A DNA stretch of 64,000 bases from Parasediminibacterium sp046546515 (GCF_046546515.1 NZ_JBKHKJ010000001.1:62001-126000), one strand, 5' to 3'. Counted from the first letter of the stretch, positions 1 through 10,619 are shown. Notes: generated by a model not told the origin, from the letters alone. Made by a program: numbers and translations.

Positions 1-483
1 GCTTTGTGTAACAGCAACACCTGCAACAGCTCCTTGCAACAAATTATCGAAAGAAGGGGTTGTTTGGGTAAACCTATCCTTGGAAACTGAACCAACGGAA
101 CCTGTTACTTCTTTTTTCTTTTGCGTACCATAACCAACCACCACTACATCGTTCAACTGGCCAGAAGCCTCTTGCAAGTATATGGTAACAGGTTTTGCTT
201 CGGTAACCAAAACTTCTTGTGTTTGGTAGCCTACAAAGCTTACCAAGTATGTAACTGGCACTTTTTGCCCGGTTACAAACTGGAAAAAGCCTTTTAAATC
301 TGTTATTACTTCGTGGGTTGTACCTTTAATGTGGATGGTTGCGCCAGCGAGTGGGGTTTTGTATTTGGCATCTTCTACCCTACCATTTAAGGATAAATTA
401 TTATTTTGTGCAAATACACCTGCCGACCCTAACAATACGAGTAGACTGAGGAAAGATTGTTTGTAAAATTTATGTATTCTCAT
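1..483 (-). CDS. SusC/RagA-type TonB-dependent outer-membrane receptor, N-terminal part only
   Basis: The gene runs off the left edge, so only the first 161 codons are visible. The ATG at 481-483 is followed by a signal peptide ending in VFAQ. A carboxypeptidase-like regulatory (CarboxypepD_reg) domain follows (NGRVEDAK to VSFVGYQTQEV). The family signature VVVVGYGTQKKKEVTGSV (TonB box and start of the plug) comes next, and the plug continues to the edge. SusC proteins import glycans or other large nutrients across the outer membrane with a SusD lipoprotein, energised by TonB. The partner would lie outside the window. The substrate cannot be judged. This receptor is distinct from the SusC at 31-35 kb and lacks the GCAGGATAGT promoter motif. 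Confidence 0.9.
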   Translation of the reverse strand, partial: MRIHKFYKQSFLSLLVLLGSAGVFAQNNNLSLNGRVEDAKYKTPLAGATIHIKGTTHEVITDLKGFFQFVTGQKVPVTYLVSFVGYQTQEVLVTEAKPVTIYLQEASGQLNDVVVVGYGTQKKKEVTGSVGSVSKDRFTQTTPSFDNLLQGAVAGVAVTQS

Positions 484-1407
484 CGTTTCTTTAGTTTAAG
501 TCTACTTGCAAAATAGACTAATAAGATAAAATTTGGCTTTACCAGTATCCATAGCAAGGCTTAACGCCCCAAAAGGGGCTTAACCTTTGTAGTAAAAGCA
601 AAGCAGGAAAATATTGTCTGTTATATGCACCAATATGTATTCAGTGCCAAGAATTTATACCTAACAGCAACTGGTAATACACACAGTTAACCAACCACCG
701 GAAAACAGTATAATAAATTACACAGTTGCCGTTAGGTTTATAACATATTGCTAATAAGTGGTAAGTTATAAGTCGTAAGTGAAAACACACGACTAGACCA
801 CTAACTTACTTGCAATACGCCTTTAGTAAAATTTGGGAATTTAATACTGCTTGCTTAGCAACAACAGCAACGAGAGGAGTTGTAGGAGAATTGTTTTTTA
901 CTGTAAAAGCCCACCTTAGTGCAAGGATGCACTGTTCTTTTTAAAGATTGCATTTTTTATACATTTTAATGTAAAGGCTTTTTTGCTGGTGGTTAACAAA
1001 AATTCCTTTGGGTTAATGAGTAACTGTTACTTTACCCACTCAATTAGTCCACAAAAATAGTAGGTTAAAATCAATTCACCAAATTTTTTTTCCTTTCTTT
1101 ATTTGTTGCTACTAAAGTGCAAGTTTGGTTAATCTGCCACGAAGGAACTAAGGCACAAAGAAGCACAGAGTTTTAAGGGAAGAAAAGAAAAAAAGAAGAG
1201 CAAATAAATACCCCTAAATGGCTAAAGCCATGATAGTAAACTGCAATATTGGGAAAATTGTTTTGGCAATCTTATCAAGCATTGGTGTGCTGTGATTTTT
1301 GTTACCATTTATATTGAAAAACAATAGCCAACCTATATAGGATTTTACCTACAAAGATTGGCTATTGGCAGGGGCGATCCCTGCCTCAACTTACCACTTA
1401 CTACTTA
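484..1407. other. Intergenic region upstream of the partial susC gene
   Basis: There is no convincing gene in this AT-rich stretch. A GCCCC-AAAA-GGGGC hairpin lies at 566-579, flanked by CTTAA/TTAACC sequences, about 85 bp before the susC start. A degenerate copy of the common Bacteroidota intergenic motif of the type CACGAAGG-CACAAAG is visible around 1138-1170. The right end carries the hairpins annotated separately. Confidence 0.5.
1322..1385 (-). terminator. Double hairpin downstream of the PorP/SprF gene
   Basis: Two stems occur just after the stop codon. One is GGCAGGG/CCCTGCC (1367-1373 with 1379-1385). The other is a 10-bp inverted repeat CAATAGCCAA/TTGGCTATTG (1322-1331 with 1358-1367). 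There is no long U-tract, so this is either a weak terminator or a structured 3' end. Confidence 0.4.
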
Positions 1408-2463
1408 TTACCACGCATGTCGTGGAGCATAATCATCGTATTTATTGCCAATTAAAAACCCGACCAATATTTCGTGCGTGCCCCTGCTGATGGCATTAAG
1501 GGCAGACGTGGTATAATCGTAAGAATAACCAATGTTGATAGAATAATTGATGTTCAAGCCAAGCATTGCCGTGAAGCCATCCTGGTAGCGGTAGCCACCC
1601 CCTACCCAAATCTTGTTTTGGTATTCCAGCTTTGTGTTAATGTCAAAACCAACTGGCAATGGGCTTATATAACGAACCAGCACGCTAGGCAAAAGCGTAA
1701 GGTCCTCGTCCAGCTCAAACTTGTAGCCCGCTTGTGCAAAAATATGCGGCACAAACTTGCCTACTGTTTTTACAGAGTCGCTACTATTAGAATAATCAGT
1801 AAAATACAATTTGTCTGGCACTATTTGCTGCGCTGCAAGCCCTATGAAATAATTCTTGGAATACAACCATAGCCCGGCACTAATGTCGGGGTTTATCTTG
1901 TTCAATATGCCCGTGCTTGTACCCACGGCAGGGTCGCTGCCCCCACCAGTGCCGTTGGCACTACCATCGAAGTTTAGCTTGCTGGCATCAAGGCTCATCT
2001 GCGTGATGCCAGCGCTTACGCCCAGTGCCAGATTGGTGGTGCTGGTAAGGTTGAGGTGGTAAGCATAAGTACCATAAGCCGCAAAGCGATTCAGCGGACC
2101 CGTTTTGTCGTTCAAAATGGTAAAGCCAACCCCACCATGCGAATCTGGTGGCTGGTAGGGTGTGCCACCAAGCATATTGTTAGTGCCACTTGGGTAAACG
2201 CTGGTGGGGGTTTCCCTATCTATATCGTACAATTTCTTTTTTGTAGGCGCACTAATGGTAAGGTAAGTAGTTACCGGGGCATCCGTAAGCCCCACCCACT
2301 GCACACGGTGGCTGGCTTTGATGTCGGTATAATTATCGATACCTGCCACGGCTGGGTTAATGAGGTAATTATTTAAAATATATTGGGTATAGTATGGCCT
2401 TTGCTGCGCCTTGGCAAAACCTAGGCAAGCAAAAAGGGAAAATGAGAGCACAATTTTTTTCAC
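1408..2463 (-). CDS. PorP/SprF family type IX secretion outer-membrane protein
   Basis: This 351-residue protein has a signal peptide (MKKIVLSFSLFACLGFAKAQ) followed by the family hallmark YYTQYILNNYLINPAVAG. That motif begins the 14-strand outer-membrane barrel of PorP/SprF proteins, and the C-terminus keeps the GYSYDYTTSAL and GTHEILVGF strands. In this family, SprF-like members work with T9SS to secrete or anchor partner proteins bearing the CHU_C (type B) C-terminal signal. The gene next upstream encodes exactly such a protein, so the two are probably partners. The start codon is GTG at 2461-2463; no ATG fits the signal peptide. A TATATTTG -7-like box lies about 20 bp upstream. Confidence 0.9.
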   Translation of the reverse strand: MKKIVLSFSLFACLGFAKAQQRPYYTQYILNNYLINPAVAGIDNYTDIKASHRVQWVGLTDAPVTTYLTISAPTKKKLYDIDRETPTSVYPSGTNNMLGGTPYQPPDSHGGVGFTILNDKTGPLNRFAAYGTYAYHLNLTSTTNLALGVSAGITQMSLDASKLNFDGSANGTGGGSDPAVGTSTGILNKINPDISAGLWLYSKNYFIGLAAQQIVPDKLYFTDYSNSSDSVKTVGKFVPHIFAQAGYKFELDEDLTLLPSVLVRYISPLPVGFDINTKLEYQNKIWVGGGYRYQDGFTAMLGLNINYSINIGYSYDYTTSALNAISRGTHEILVGFLIGNKYDDYAPRHAW

Positions 2464-2482
2464 ACCAATTTGTTTAATGTTT

Positions 2483-2490
2483 CAAATATA
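2483..2490 (-). promoter_or_regulatory. Possible -7 box for the PorP/SprF gene
   Basis: On the minus strand the sequence is TATATTTG, matching the Bacteroidota -7 consensus TAnnTTTG. It lies 20 bp upstream of the GTG start. No clear -33 TTTG is seen, so support is modest. Confidence 0.35.
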
Positions 2491-2543
2491 AAATAATACT
2501 TACTACGTAGGTATAATTTAACTTTACTATTCAGGTACAATTT

Positions 2544-2718
2544 CACCACATAGACACAGTAGCACACATAGATTTTAGCGAGTAAAAGAAAGATGACATA
2601 GATTTTAACCTTATTTCCAACTTTTTAAATGCCTACGGAAGCTAAAAAGGCAAGCCAAGTACTATGTTTTCTCTTTTTTTCTTTTTCTTCCCTATGTGTA
2701 CCATGTGCCTATGTGGTG
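2544..2718. repeat. Imperfect 27-bp inverted repeat flanking a 120-bp spacer
   Basis: The arms at 2544-2571 and 2692-2718 begin CACCACATAG and end in its complement CTATGTGGTG. They pair with only a few mismatches. The element sits between the PorP gene and the end of the large adhesin gene. Its size and shape are those of a small MITE-like intergenic repeat. No coding capacity is seen. Confidence 0.55.
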
Positions 2719-2731
2719 AGTAATAATAATT

Positions 2732-5700
2732 TTACCTTATTATAGTAACACTGCCACTCAATTTTTCAACACCGTTTTTCGGGTCGATGATATAATAGTA
2801 AGTACCTACTGGCAGTGGCTTGCCATTAGATGTGCCATCCCATGGCACGGTGTAACCATCCTCTTGGAAAACCAATTGCCCATACCGGTTATATATATGC
2901 ACGCTAGCAAACTGGAAGCGTTCTAGATTGGGTATATTCCATTTCTCGTTAATATTATCGCCATTGGGCGAAAACGCATTTGGGATAAGTGGTTGTTTTA
3001 GCAACACCACATCTACTTGGGTAGTGTTCTTGCAACCACCTGCTGCTGTTACGGTAAGCGTATAGGTTACATCTGTAAGCGGGGTGCATAGCGGTTTCAG
3101 CAAAGCAGGGTCATCTAAGTATGCCGATGAAATATTTGGCACCCACTGGTATGTAAGCCCACTGCCCTTAGCTGTTGCCTGCAGCCTTGCAGAACGCCCA
3201 AGCAGTATATACTGTTTAAGGTCAGCATTTACTACTGGTAACCCGTGTACCACTACTGTTTGTACCCGAGTAGTGCTGGGGCAGCCAAAATTGTCTACGA
3301 TATAATGGGATATAGGGTAGCTGCCGCTATCTTTATAATTAAGGGTAGCAATAGGGGTAGTACCCGTTGTATTGTCCCCAAAATTCCAATGGTTTTCTTT
3401 AACCGTGCCAGGGCTTTTGTCTGTAACGGTTATCGGTTCGCCTAAGCAAACACTTAAACTAGCAGGGTTAACAATATATGCTTCTGCTGGCTGCGGATGG
3501 ATACTTGTAGACGGCAGGGTCTTGGTTGTTGTGTTGGAACAACCAGTGCCTGGCACTGTTACCGTTAAGGTAATTTGGTAATCGGCCACTGCACTAAATT
3601 TATGCGTAGCTATATGCGAGGCAGATGTAGCCGTGTTGTTGGCATCGCCAAAATCCCATAAACAATTCAAACCAGCAGGTGTGGAAGCATCGGTAAACGT
3701 GCCGTTTCCATCAGGCAAGCAAATACCATTGGTAGGCAACTTGAAATCTGCCGTAGGCAAAGCGTTTACCACCACATTCTTAGGCGTAGTTACCACACAC
3801 CCACTGTCGTTGGTTACAGTAAGTGCAACCGCATAGGTAGCGGCCGTGATATATTTATGCGACACTGGTGAGCCAGTTGCCGTGTTGGGGTTTGCTGCCG
3901 TGGCATTTGCCGCATCGGCAAAGTTCCATGCCAATGCTTTTATGTTGCCAATGCCCGCAGTCGATTTATCAGTAAAGCTGATAACGCCATTTACGCAAGT
4001 AGTGCTGGAGTAAACAAAATCTGGCACGGGCAATGGCCATACGTTAATAGGCTGCTTGGCAGAATCTTGGCAACCAAAGCCGGTAGTATATAATGCCTGC
4101 ACCAAATTAGCACCAACCGTAGCCGTTGCAGGGTTGAACGATGTGCCGCTAACACCCGATCCAGAATAGGTAAATCCAGGATTACCAGCTTGCCCCGTGG
4201 TTTCCGTGGCCCCAGTTATTAGCCGTGCGGTTGCATTGGCACAAATGCCAACTTGGCTTACAAAAACCACATGCGGTATGCCATGCACGGTAATGGTTTG
4301 CGTAATAGAATCCTTGCAACTGCTACCAGCAGCAGCAATCAACCTTACCGTATATGTTTTATCGGTTGTGGAAACAGGGTATTTGTTTGTATAGGTTTTG
4401 CTGCTGCCCGCCGCCCCGTTTGATGGCGAGTTGTCTGTAAATATTACAGATGGGTTATTTACCACATCCCAAATAATCTGTACGGTATTTATCTTGCCTA
4501 TGGCAATAGTGGAATTATCTGTCAACTGCACATCCACATTGCTGCACAACTTGCTGCCATTTACCATTGCAAAACTAGGTATTGGCTTGGAGCCAGCAAT
4601 TTGAAATGGCACCGTATCTGCTGCGGAGCAGCCATGCAGCGTGGTTACCTTTTGTATAACGGAATAAGTGCCTATGCCTGCTGCCGTGTAATCGTGCTGC
4701 ACATTGGTTGCCGTCCTGATAGTATCGTTGTTGCCAGACTTAGGGTCGCCAAAAGTCCAGAGGTAGGTAAATGGCTGTTGCGTGCCATCGTCTGGGGCAA
4801 TGGTAGCTTTATCTGTAAATGTAACCGTGCCGCTACCTAGGCAACTGCCTGGCAATATAAAGCCCGGCGTAGGCAATGGGTTAATTTTTATAACCTGCGT
4901 TGCCGTGTCGCTCATGCACCCTTGATCAGTACTTATGGAAAACTTTACCGTGAAGCTGTTTATAGTGCCATATTTGTGCTTGGGGCTTGGCAGGTTAGAA
5001 CTGTTGCTTGCACTAGCTCGCTCACCAAAGTCCCAGTTCCATTTGGTAATGGTTTGCTTATTGGCCGTGCTTATATCGCTAAACTTGGTTGAATCGCCGA
5101 AGCAAGTTTGAAGGTCTGCTGTAAAGGCAGCTTTGGGCTTATCGAATATATTGGCAGCCGTTTGGGTAATGCTATCCTTGCAGCCAAAGGCATTAGTGGC
5201 TACCAACTTCACAGTATATCCGCCGCTAGAAGAGGTTAGATAAGTGTGTACACCATCCACGGTAGTAGTGGTGGGCGTGTTGTCGCCAAAATCCCAAACA
5301 TAACTATATGGCTGGAAGCCCGTTGCAAAATCGCTTGTATTGGTAAATGTGGTGCTGCCAGGCAAGCAAACGCCCTTAAAACTAAAGCCTGGCTTTGGCA
5401 ATGGCGAAACAAATACTGAGTCAGAATATACTAAACTTTTACAACCGCCCGAGGTAAACACTTGCAAGGTAATCACATGCTTGCCGGGAGTTTGGTATTG
5501 GTGCGTTGGGTTTGCTAAATTAGAAGCATTGTTTGCACCACCGCTAGTTGGCTCACCAAAATCCCATACCCTTCTTGCTGCATTGGCAGAAGAACTATCA
5601 GAGAATGTTACGGTTGAACCAGGGCACAAAGTATCCATATCCATGCCAAACTTGGCTTTGATGCCAAAGGCTAAATCAAAGTTAACACTAAATTCAGACG

Positions 5701-8700
5701 TGCAGCCCAAACTACTAAAGGTAGTAAGCTTAGCCGTATAAGCACTAAGTGCAGGGTAAACATGTGGGTTCACGGTAGGGTTAGGGTTTGCCGCATTGGT
5801 AACAGACTCTGATGTGTGATCACCAAAATCCCAGTTCCATTTTACAATGGTAGAACCTGCAATAGACGTTGAGTTATCTGTAAAAGTTACATTTTTGCTG
5901 CCGCAACCTGCTGCCACTGCCGTAAAGTCAACATTGTCACCAGTTACCTGCACATATATTTTTTGAGCATCGGTGCCACCACATTCACTTGCAAATGTAC
6001 CATAAGCAGTAGCAACAATTGGATAAAACCCATAGTCGCTAAATTTATATTGGACTGGGCAAGTATAAATATAGAAGGTTTGCCCATCCACTACAATAGT
6101 GCCGCTGGTATCGGCATATTGCTTAGCAGGATTATTTGGGTCTGTCATCATTGGGCCAGTATTGGAAGACCCACTTAGGTTGATATTGGAATTGTTAGGT
6201 ACAGTCCAAACAATCTTATCTACTTTTGATGGCAAATAAGGCAGTGCAATAGCAAGGGTAACAAAGTTGTCCTTGCAAGTCTTAATCACTGAGCTTGATG
6301 TGTCATTACCAAAAGGGTTCTTGGCTATTTTAATAGATGACAAGTTATTAATAGCAGTACCAGCATTGTACCCATAACTTTCACCATCATCCATTCCATA
6401 AGCAATGGCATTAAAAGCCACATTAGAAGTTAAAGTATGCGAAAAACCAGTAGTTACTTTAAACTTCGCATAAGAATAGCTTGGATCACCGGGGTGCACT
6501 TTAAATACATTTTTCATTGGTATATTAGTGTTGGAACTAGAACCATAAATACCTGGAACACCAATTTTTGAGTAACTGCTAATACCAGTATCCGCAGTTT
6601 GCTTATTATCAAGTTTAAAACTAGCTACCCCTTCATTTTTTATTACCACATTAATATAACTACCGCCAGAACCACCATTTTTAAAATTAGAAGAATAAAC
6701 TGTTGATGAATTTATCGCTTGTTGAACTGGGCTTAAAATTATCATCTCAGGATCTCCTAATCCACCATTTCCAATGTCTGGGTGGGTTGTCTTATTTTTA
6801 CCATCGGGGGCTGATCCAGCTATTATAAACTGAGTAACAGATATTGGCTTATCACTTTCTATTATATTAGGTTGGTTACCTTCAATTGGATAATATTGAC
6901 CTTGGCTATTATACTGAGAAGCAAGCAAAGCAGTAGCAGCAGTATGAATCGGACTATTTACCCAAACTTTTGTGTTAGCATCTTGAACATTGATACGAAA
7001 AACATTATATTCCATCGTTTTAGTTGGGACAGTAAGGTATTTAGTACCCCAAGCAACTTTCGGAAACATTTGCTGAACTAAATTGTCAGATCCTTGACCT
7101 ACAAGATTTGTTTTAGTAGCAACTAATACTCTTCCACTACCGCCAAAAACGGCTATCTTTTTAGAGCAATCAACTGTTTTAACTGTTGTTCCGCTCAAAT
7201 CAAGCCCAATTGCCGTGCCACTTCCTGTCCCTTGAACAAAAGCCATTGCATTAAAAATCTGCCCTTTATTTAAAGTTATAGCGTAAGTTGATCCTTTTGC
7301 GTATTTAACATTAGAAGGGATATTGGCTTCTTTAAAAATTGTTGCAGCACTAGAATCAACAATATCATTACTGGGTGTAAATTCAATTTGCGTGTTATCG
7401 TCTTTCGCAATTACAAAAAAGAAAGAACTTGCATTACCTGAATTTGTAGTACCCCCATATGCTTGAACACTATACGCTGACCCCCATGTATTTGTTGGAA
7501 ACACCATTGTTGCCCCAGCAGAGTTATTAGTTGTATAAGTATGCATCCATACAGCAACAGGAACTCCATTTAAACTTTTGATATGTACCCCCCTATTACT
7601 AATACCAGTAAAATACAATCTAGAATCAGGGGCATTTCCTGAATTAAATTGATCAATTGCTCCAATCGGGAAATTTTTAATTTCCTTTACAGTATTAGCT
7701 GGTATCATCCATGTTTGTGGGAAACCAACGGCTCCAGAAATTCCTGGAAGTTCAATACTAACATTTGCATCTGTATTCCCAGCGGCAATATAAATTGACA
7801 TCTGAGCAGCAGCCCCATCACTCGGTTGGGACTCCATATTATTCTGAAAAGCAAACCCAGTCCAAAAATCAGTACCCGTATTAGACAACTGATCGGGTGA
7901 AGGAATAATATTAGCCGTAAGACTTACTGAATCTGCATCTTGGGCAGCTGTACCGCCCCCAGAATGTGATATAGCACTTACAAAAGTGCCATAGTTATTT
8001 GTCAATAATTTTACGTAAATCACTTTTGTGAACTTCCCCCCCGTATAAGGTATCTTAAAAGAGGATACAGGCGCAGCAGGAAATGTGCTGGCAGAACTAG
8101 AAACAATAAAACCAGCAGCAGGGGATAGATTAATAGTAATACTATCTGCCGCAGGGCTAAGGTTTGCACCAGTTAATGTATAACTTAAAACTGGTGCATT
8201 AATATTATAAATTATATCGCCAAAATCTATTGAGCCTGTGTTTGTAGCCAATGTAGGAACTGCCCCCTTAGTAGTAAAGGAATCTATATTGCCACAGCCT
8301 GTTCCTTGGTTATTGGTAGCACATGCTTGGTAATAGTATTTTGTATTGGGTAGCAATTTTCTTACCACTTGCGTATAAGGGGTGCTACCAGTATTTACAA
8401 GTGGCGTAGCCGTATTGGCAAGCGAGGCCATGCTTGTGCCATAATTAATCACTTTATTTGTAATTGGCAATCCACCGCTATCAACAATGGTACCCCCTAC
8501 CGTAGCTTTGTTAGACAATACATTTGCAGCTGGCTGATTAGTAATAACGCTTGGTACTGTAAAAGGGTCGGTTTTAAAACTCAATTCTGCACCATAAATG
8601 GTATCTAGTTGCGTAATAGCGTAAGCCCTTACAAAATAGGTAGTAGCGGCACTTAGCCCTGTGATAGTGCTATTAATAATACCATTGCTGCCATCGGTAG

Positions 8701-9508
8701 TTTTAGTAGGTAAAGAAGCCACTGGCGAAAGTGGTGCACCTGTTGTGTTCCAGCAAACGCCGCTTTGGTTAACCAATTGAGAGCCAGTAATTGAATAAGT
8801 GCCTGTGGCAGTACCCGCATACTTAGGTGCTGTTGCTGATTTAACCGCTGTGGAAGTAACCACAATAGGCTTTGAAGATGCCACAGTTGCTGTGCCAGCA
8901 AAAATTACATTTAAAATATTGAAATTATCATTCTTGGTAGCACCAGTAGTACTGGTAACATACATCCTTACTACATAAGTATGCGTGTTGTAGAAAGGTT
9001 GGTTTAAAGTGCCAAAACTGATAGTTGTTCCTAAAGTTGCTGAATCAACGGCTTGTGCTGGCGCAATCTGCTGCCAACTTCCTGCCCCATCTATTTGGTA
9101 ATAGGGTGTTACCAACAAAGAGACAGTTTTACCTGAAGGAATACTTAGTGCCGGCACCTGAAAGCTAATACCAGTTATAGTTAAGTCAGAACCAGCTTTT
9201 GGGGATAGCGGAAAATCAAGGTTAAAAGTATTGTTAGCTGGGTGGCTAGATGGCCAAATCAGGCTTTGTTTAACTTTGAAGCCAGTTGTGGCAGAATAAC
9301 CACCAGAAAAAGTTGGGTCTGCGGAAAACACCCCAGCATTAACGCTAGCAGCTACTCCGCTAGCATTGCTTGTGTTGGTTTTATTCAATGTCCATGTGGC
9401 CAATTGCTGTGCCTTTGCTGCTCCTGCAAACAACACCACTGCAAGCGACAATACAGCAACCTTTATAAACTGTAGGCGGCACGAAAAGGAAAAATTACAA
9501 ATGCTCAT
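2732..9508 (-). CDS. Giant PKD-repeat surface protein with IgGFc-binding-like domain and type B T9SS (CHU_C) signal
   Basis: This 2258-residue protein has a signal peptide ending AGAAKAQQ. Residues about 40-530 contain fibronectin-III-like segments (VTGLSAATTYFVRAYAI, LLPNTKYYYQACATNNQG). Residues about 540-1045 resemble the IgGFc-binding N-terminal domain (GTDFWTGFAFQNN, NRGVHIKSLNGVPVAVWMHT). From about 1190 to 2080 there are roughly nine PKD-like repeats with WDFGD/WNFGD cores, each ending in a conserved GC. The last 90 residues are a CHU_C or gliding-motility-type signal (IPNAFSPNGDNINEKW, HIYNRYGQLVFQ, WDGTSNGKPLPVGTYYY). Such proteins are exported by T9SS and held on the surface. The PorP/SprF gene downstream is the likely partner. 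Transcription probably starts near 9840 from a GCAGGATAGT-type promoter, leaving a leader of about 335 bp. Confidence 0.9.
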   Translation of the reverse strand: MSICNFSFSCRLQFIKVAVLSLAVVLFAGAAKAQQLATWTLNKTNTSNASGVAASVNAGVFSADPTFSGGYSATTGFKVKQSLIWPSSHPANNTFNLDFPLSPKAGSDLTITGISFQVPALSIPSGKTVSLLVTPYYQIDGAGSWQQIAPAQAVDSATLGTTISFGTLNQPFYNTHTYVVRMYVTSTTGATKNDNFNILNVIFAGTATVASSKPIVVTSTAVKSATAPKYAGTATGTYSITGSQLVNQSGVCWNTTGAPLSPVASLPTKTTDGSNGIINSTITGLSAATTYFVRAYAITQLDTIYGAELSFKTDPFTVPSVITNQPAANVLSNKATVGGTIVDSGGLPITNKVINYGTSMASLANTATPLVNTGSTPYTQVVRKLLPNTKYYYQACATNNQGTGCGNIDSFTTKGAVPTLATNTGSIDFGDIIYNINAPVLSYTLTGANLSPAADSITINLSPAAGFIVSSSASTFPAAPVSSFKIPYTGGKFTKVIYVKLLTNNYGTFVSAISHSGGGTAAQDADSVSLTANIIPSPDQLSNTGTDFWTGFAFQNNMESQPSDGAAAQMSIYIAAGNTDANVSIELPGISGAVGFPQTWMIPANTVKEIKNFPIGAIDQFNSGNAPDSRLYFTGISNRGVHIKSLNGVPVAVWMHTYTTNNSAGATMVFPTNTWGSAYSVQAYGGTTNSGNASSFFFVIAKDDNTQIEFTPSNDIVDSSAATIFKEANIPSNVKYAKGSTYAITLNKGQIFNAMAFVQGTGSGTAIGLDLSGTTVKTVDCSKKIAVFGGSGRVLVATKTNLVGQGSDNLVQQMFPKVAWGTKYLTVPTKTMEYNVFRINVQDANTKVWVNSPIHTAATALLASQYNSQGQYYPIEGNQPNIIESDKPISVTQFIIAGSAPDGKNKTTHPDIGNGGLGDPEMIILSPVQQAINSSTVYSSNFKNGGSGGSYINVVIKNEGVASFKLDNKQTADTGISSYSKIGVPGIYGSSSNTNIPMKNVFKVHPGDPSYSYAKFKVTTGFSHTLTSNVAFNAIAYGMDDGESYGYNAGTAINNLSSIKIAKNPFGNDTSSSVIKTCKDNFVTLAIALPYLPSKVDKIVWTVPNNSNINLSGSSNTGPMMTDPNNPAKQYADTSGTIVVDGQTFYIYTCPVQYKFSDYGFYPIVATAYGTFASECGGTDAQKIYVQVTGDNVDFTAVAAGCGSKNVTFTDNSTSIAGSTIVKWNWDFGDHTSESVTNAANPNPTVNPHVYPALSAYTAKLTTFSSLGCTSEFSVNFDLAFGIKAKFGMDMDTLCPGSTVTFSDSSSANAARRVWDFGEPTSGGANNASNLANPTHQYQTPGKHVITLQVFTSGGCKSLVYSDSVFVSPLPKPGFSFKGVCLPGSTTFTNTSDFATGFQPYSYVWDFGDNTPTTTTVDGVHTYLTSSSGGYTVKLVATNAFGCKDSITQTAANIFDKPKAAFTADLQTCFGDSTKFSDISTANKQTITKWNWDFGERASASNSSNLPSPKHKYGTINSFTVKFSISTDQGCMSDTATQVIKINPLPTPGFILPGSCLGSGTVTFTDKATIAPDDGTQQPFTYLWTFGDPKSGNNDTIRTATNVQHDYTAAGIGTYSVIQKVTTLHGCSAADTVPFQIAGSKPIPSFAMVNGSKLCSNVDVQLTDNSTIAIGKINTVQIIWDVVNNPSVIFTDNSPSNGAAGSSKTYTNKYPVSTTDKTYTVRLIAAAGSSCKDSITQTITVHGIPHVVFVSQVGICANATARLITGATETTGQAGNPGFTYSGSGVSGTSFNPATATVGANLVQALYTTGFGCQDSAKQPINVWPLPVPDFVYSSTTCVNGVISFTDKSTAGIGNIKALAWNFADAANATAANPNTATGSPVSHKYITAATYAVALTVTNDSGCVVTTPKNVVVNALPTADFKLPTNGICLPDGNGTFTDASTPAGLNCLWDFGDANNTATSASHIATHKFSAVADYQITLTVTVPGTGCSNTTTKTLPSTSIHPQPAEAYIVNPASLSVCLGEPITVTDKSPGTVKENHWNFGDNTTGTTPIATLNYKDSGSYPISHYIVDNFGCPSTTRVQTVVVHGLPVVNADLKQYILLGRSARLQATAKGSGLTYQWVPNISSAYLDDPALLKPLCTPLTDVTYTLTVTAAGGCKNTTQVDVVLLKQPLIPNAFSPNGDNINEKWNIPNLERFQFASVHIYNRYGQLVFQEDGYTVPWDGTSNGKPLPVGTYYYIIDPKNGVEKLSGSVTIIR

Positions 9509-9847
9509 AGTCAGGGGATACTTAAGTAATAATTATTTATTGAAACATCGGCACGGCAAATCTTTATATCCATTGTGGCAAGCCAGCCATGTTTTTTAAT
9601 GCTAATGGCAAATATTAAATCCAGTTTATAAAAATGGGCAAAGCAATGCACGATACACCTGCATTACAGGCTATCATTACACTAGATAAATCATCATCAA
9701 AAAAAAGGATGCAAATTGTTCATACGGCGCTTATTCATGGCAACGGCAATACAGCAATAATCTATTTCAAACAATCGTTTATCAGCAATTACGGTGAAGC
9801 TACACCCATTTAAAACAACAGCACGAAAGAATCACCTAACCGATACA

Positions 9848-9893
9848 CAAGATTAAACACTTTAAGCAACCTAACTATCCTGCACAATGCTGC
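9848..9893 (-). promoter_or_regulatory. GCAGGATAGT direct-repeat promoter of the PKD adhesin
   Basis: On the minus strand, GCAGCATTGT (8/10 match) is followed directly by GCAGGATAGT (together 9874-9893). A TAATCTTG -7-like box (9848-9855) lies 25 bp after the last GGAT. The arrangement is the same as at four other genes in this window. The start codon is about 340 bp away, giving an unusually long leader. Confidence 0.6.
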
Positions 9894-10049
9894 TTTTGCA
9901 ACCTGCTGTATTTTTTGCCTAATTGCTATAAGAACACTAGGGTTGATTTTGCAAGTCCCAACCCTTACCCCTTTTAGAAGCTAGAATATATACACAAATC
10001 TGATTGAAGCAAATGTTGCCCTAAAGCATGTAAACATCACTACAAACCC

Positions 10050-10619
10050 CGACCTCACCCCAACCCTCTCCAAAGGGAGAGGGGGCAAGAACAAATGAGA
10101 GAATTAGAAGACCTAAGTGAATATTTGAACTGGGCTATTTTTTATTTTTCGGTGATTTATTTTTTTTGTTACTTCCCTTTTTTGACTATAACTCATTGAC
10201 ATTCAGTTCATTAAGTTTTTTAAGCCTCATTTTTTATTATAATTTAAGTGAATTTTATGATCATGTATCGATAATAGAATGATAGTTTTATTATAGTAGA
10301 ATGATAATATATTGATAAGAAACTGATAAGATTTTGATGGTGGATTATCATTTTCCTAAGCCAACCAACATCCGAATCGGGAGGTAAGGCCAAGATGCCC
10401 CTATGCTCCTTTAATGTAAAATTGGCATGAATAGGTATATAGCCCAAAATAAAAATCCTATATGGGGGAAATATGCTCCCATGAGCATCCAAAATTTCCC
10501 CCATATAGGATGCTTGCTGGGCAGCAAACAGCAGGGGTTGGCTTATATTATAAGCAGGATTAAATATTTCGTGCTTCTGCCAAATTGAAAACAACAAAAA
10601 GCGAAATTTTGAAATGCAC
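10050..10619. repeat. Dispersed repeat, copy A (no iteron array), with 18-bp perfect hairpin
   Basis: This stretch is similar over several hundred bases to 47116-47520. Shared blocks include the CTCTCC...GGAGAGG hairpin, GATTTTGATGGTGGATTATC and AGCCCAAAATAAAAATCCTA. At 10455-10511 a perfect 18-bp inverted repeat ATCCTATATGGGGGAAAT encloses a small ATGCTC/GAGCAT stem. The right end has AGCGAAATTTTGAAATGCAC (10600-10619), matching the right boundary of the 47-48 kb copy. A 117-codon open frame here is not a gene, since it lies across the repeat. The nine-unit iteron array found in the other copies is missing. Confidence 0.75.

Noticed and set aside
10244..10597. 117-codon open frame on the minus strand
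   Set aside because: It lies across the dispersed hairpin repeat, shows no protein likeness, and the related DNA at 47 kb does not keep the frame.
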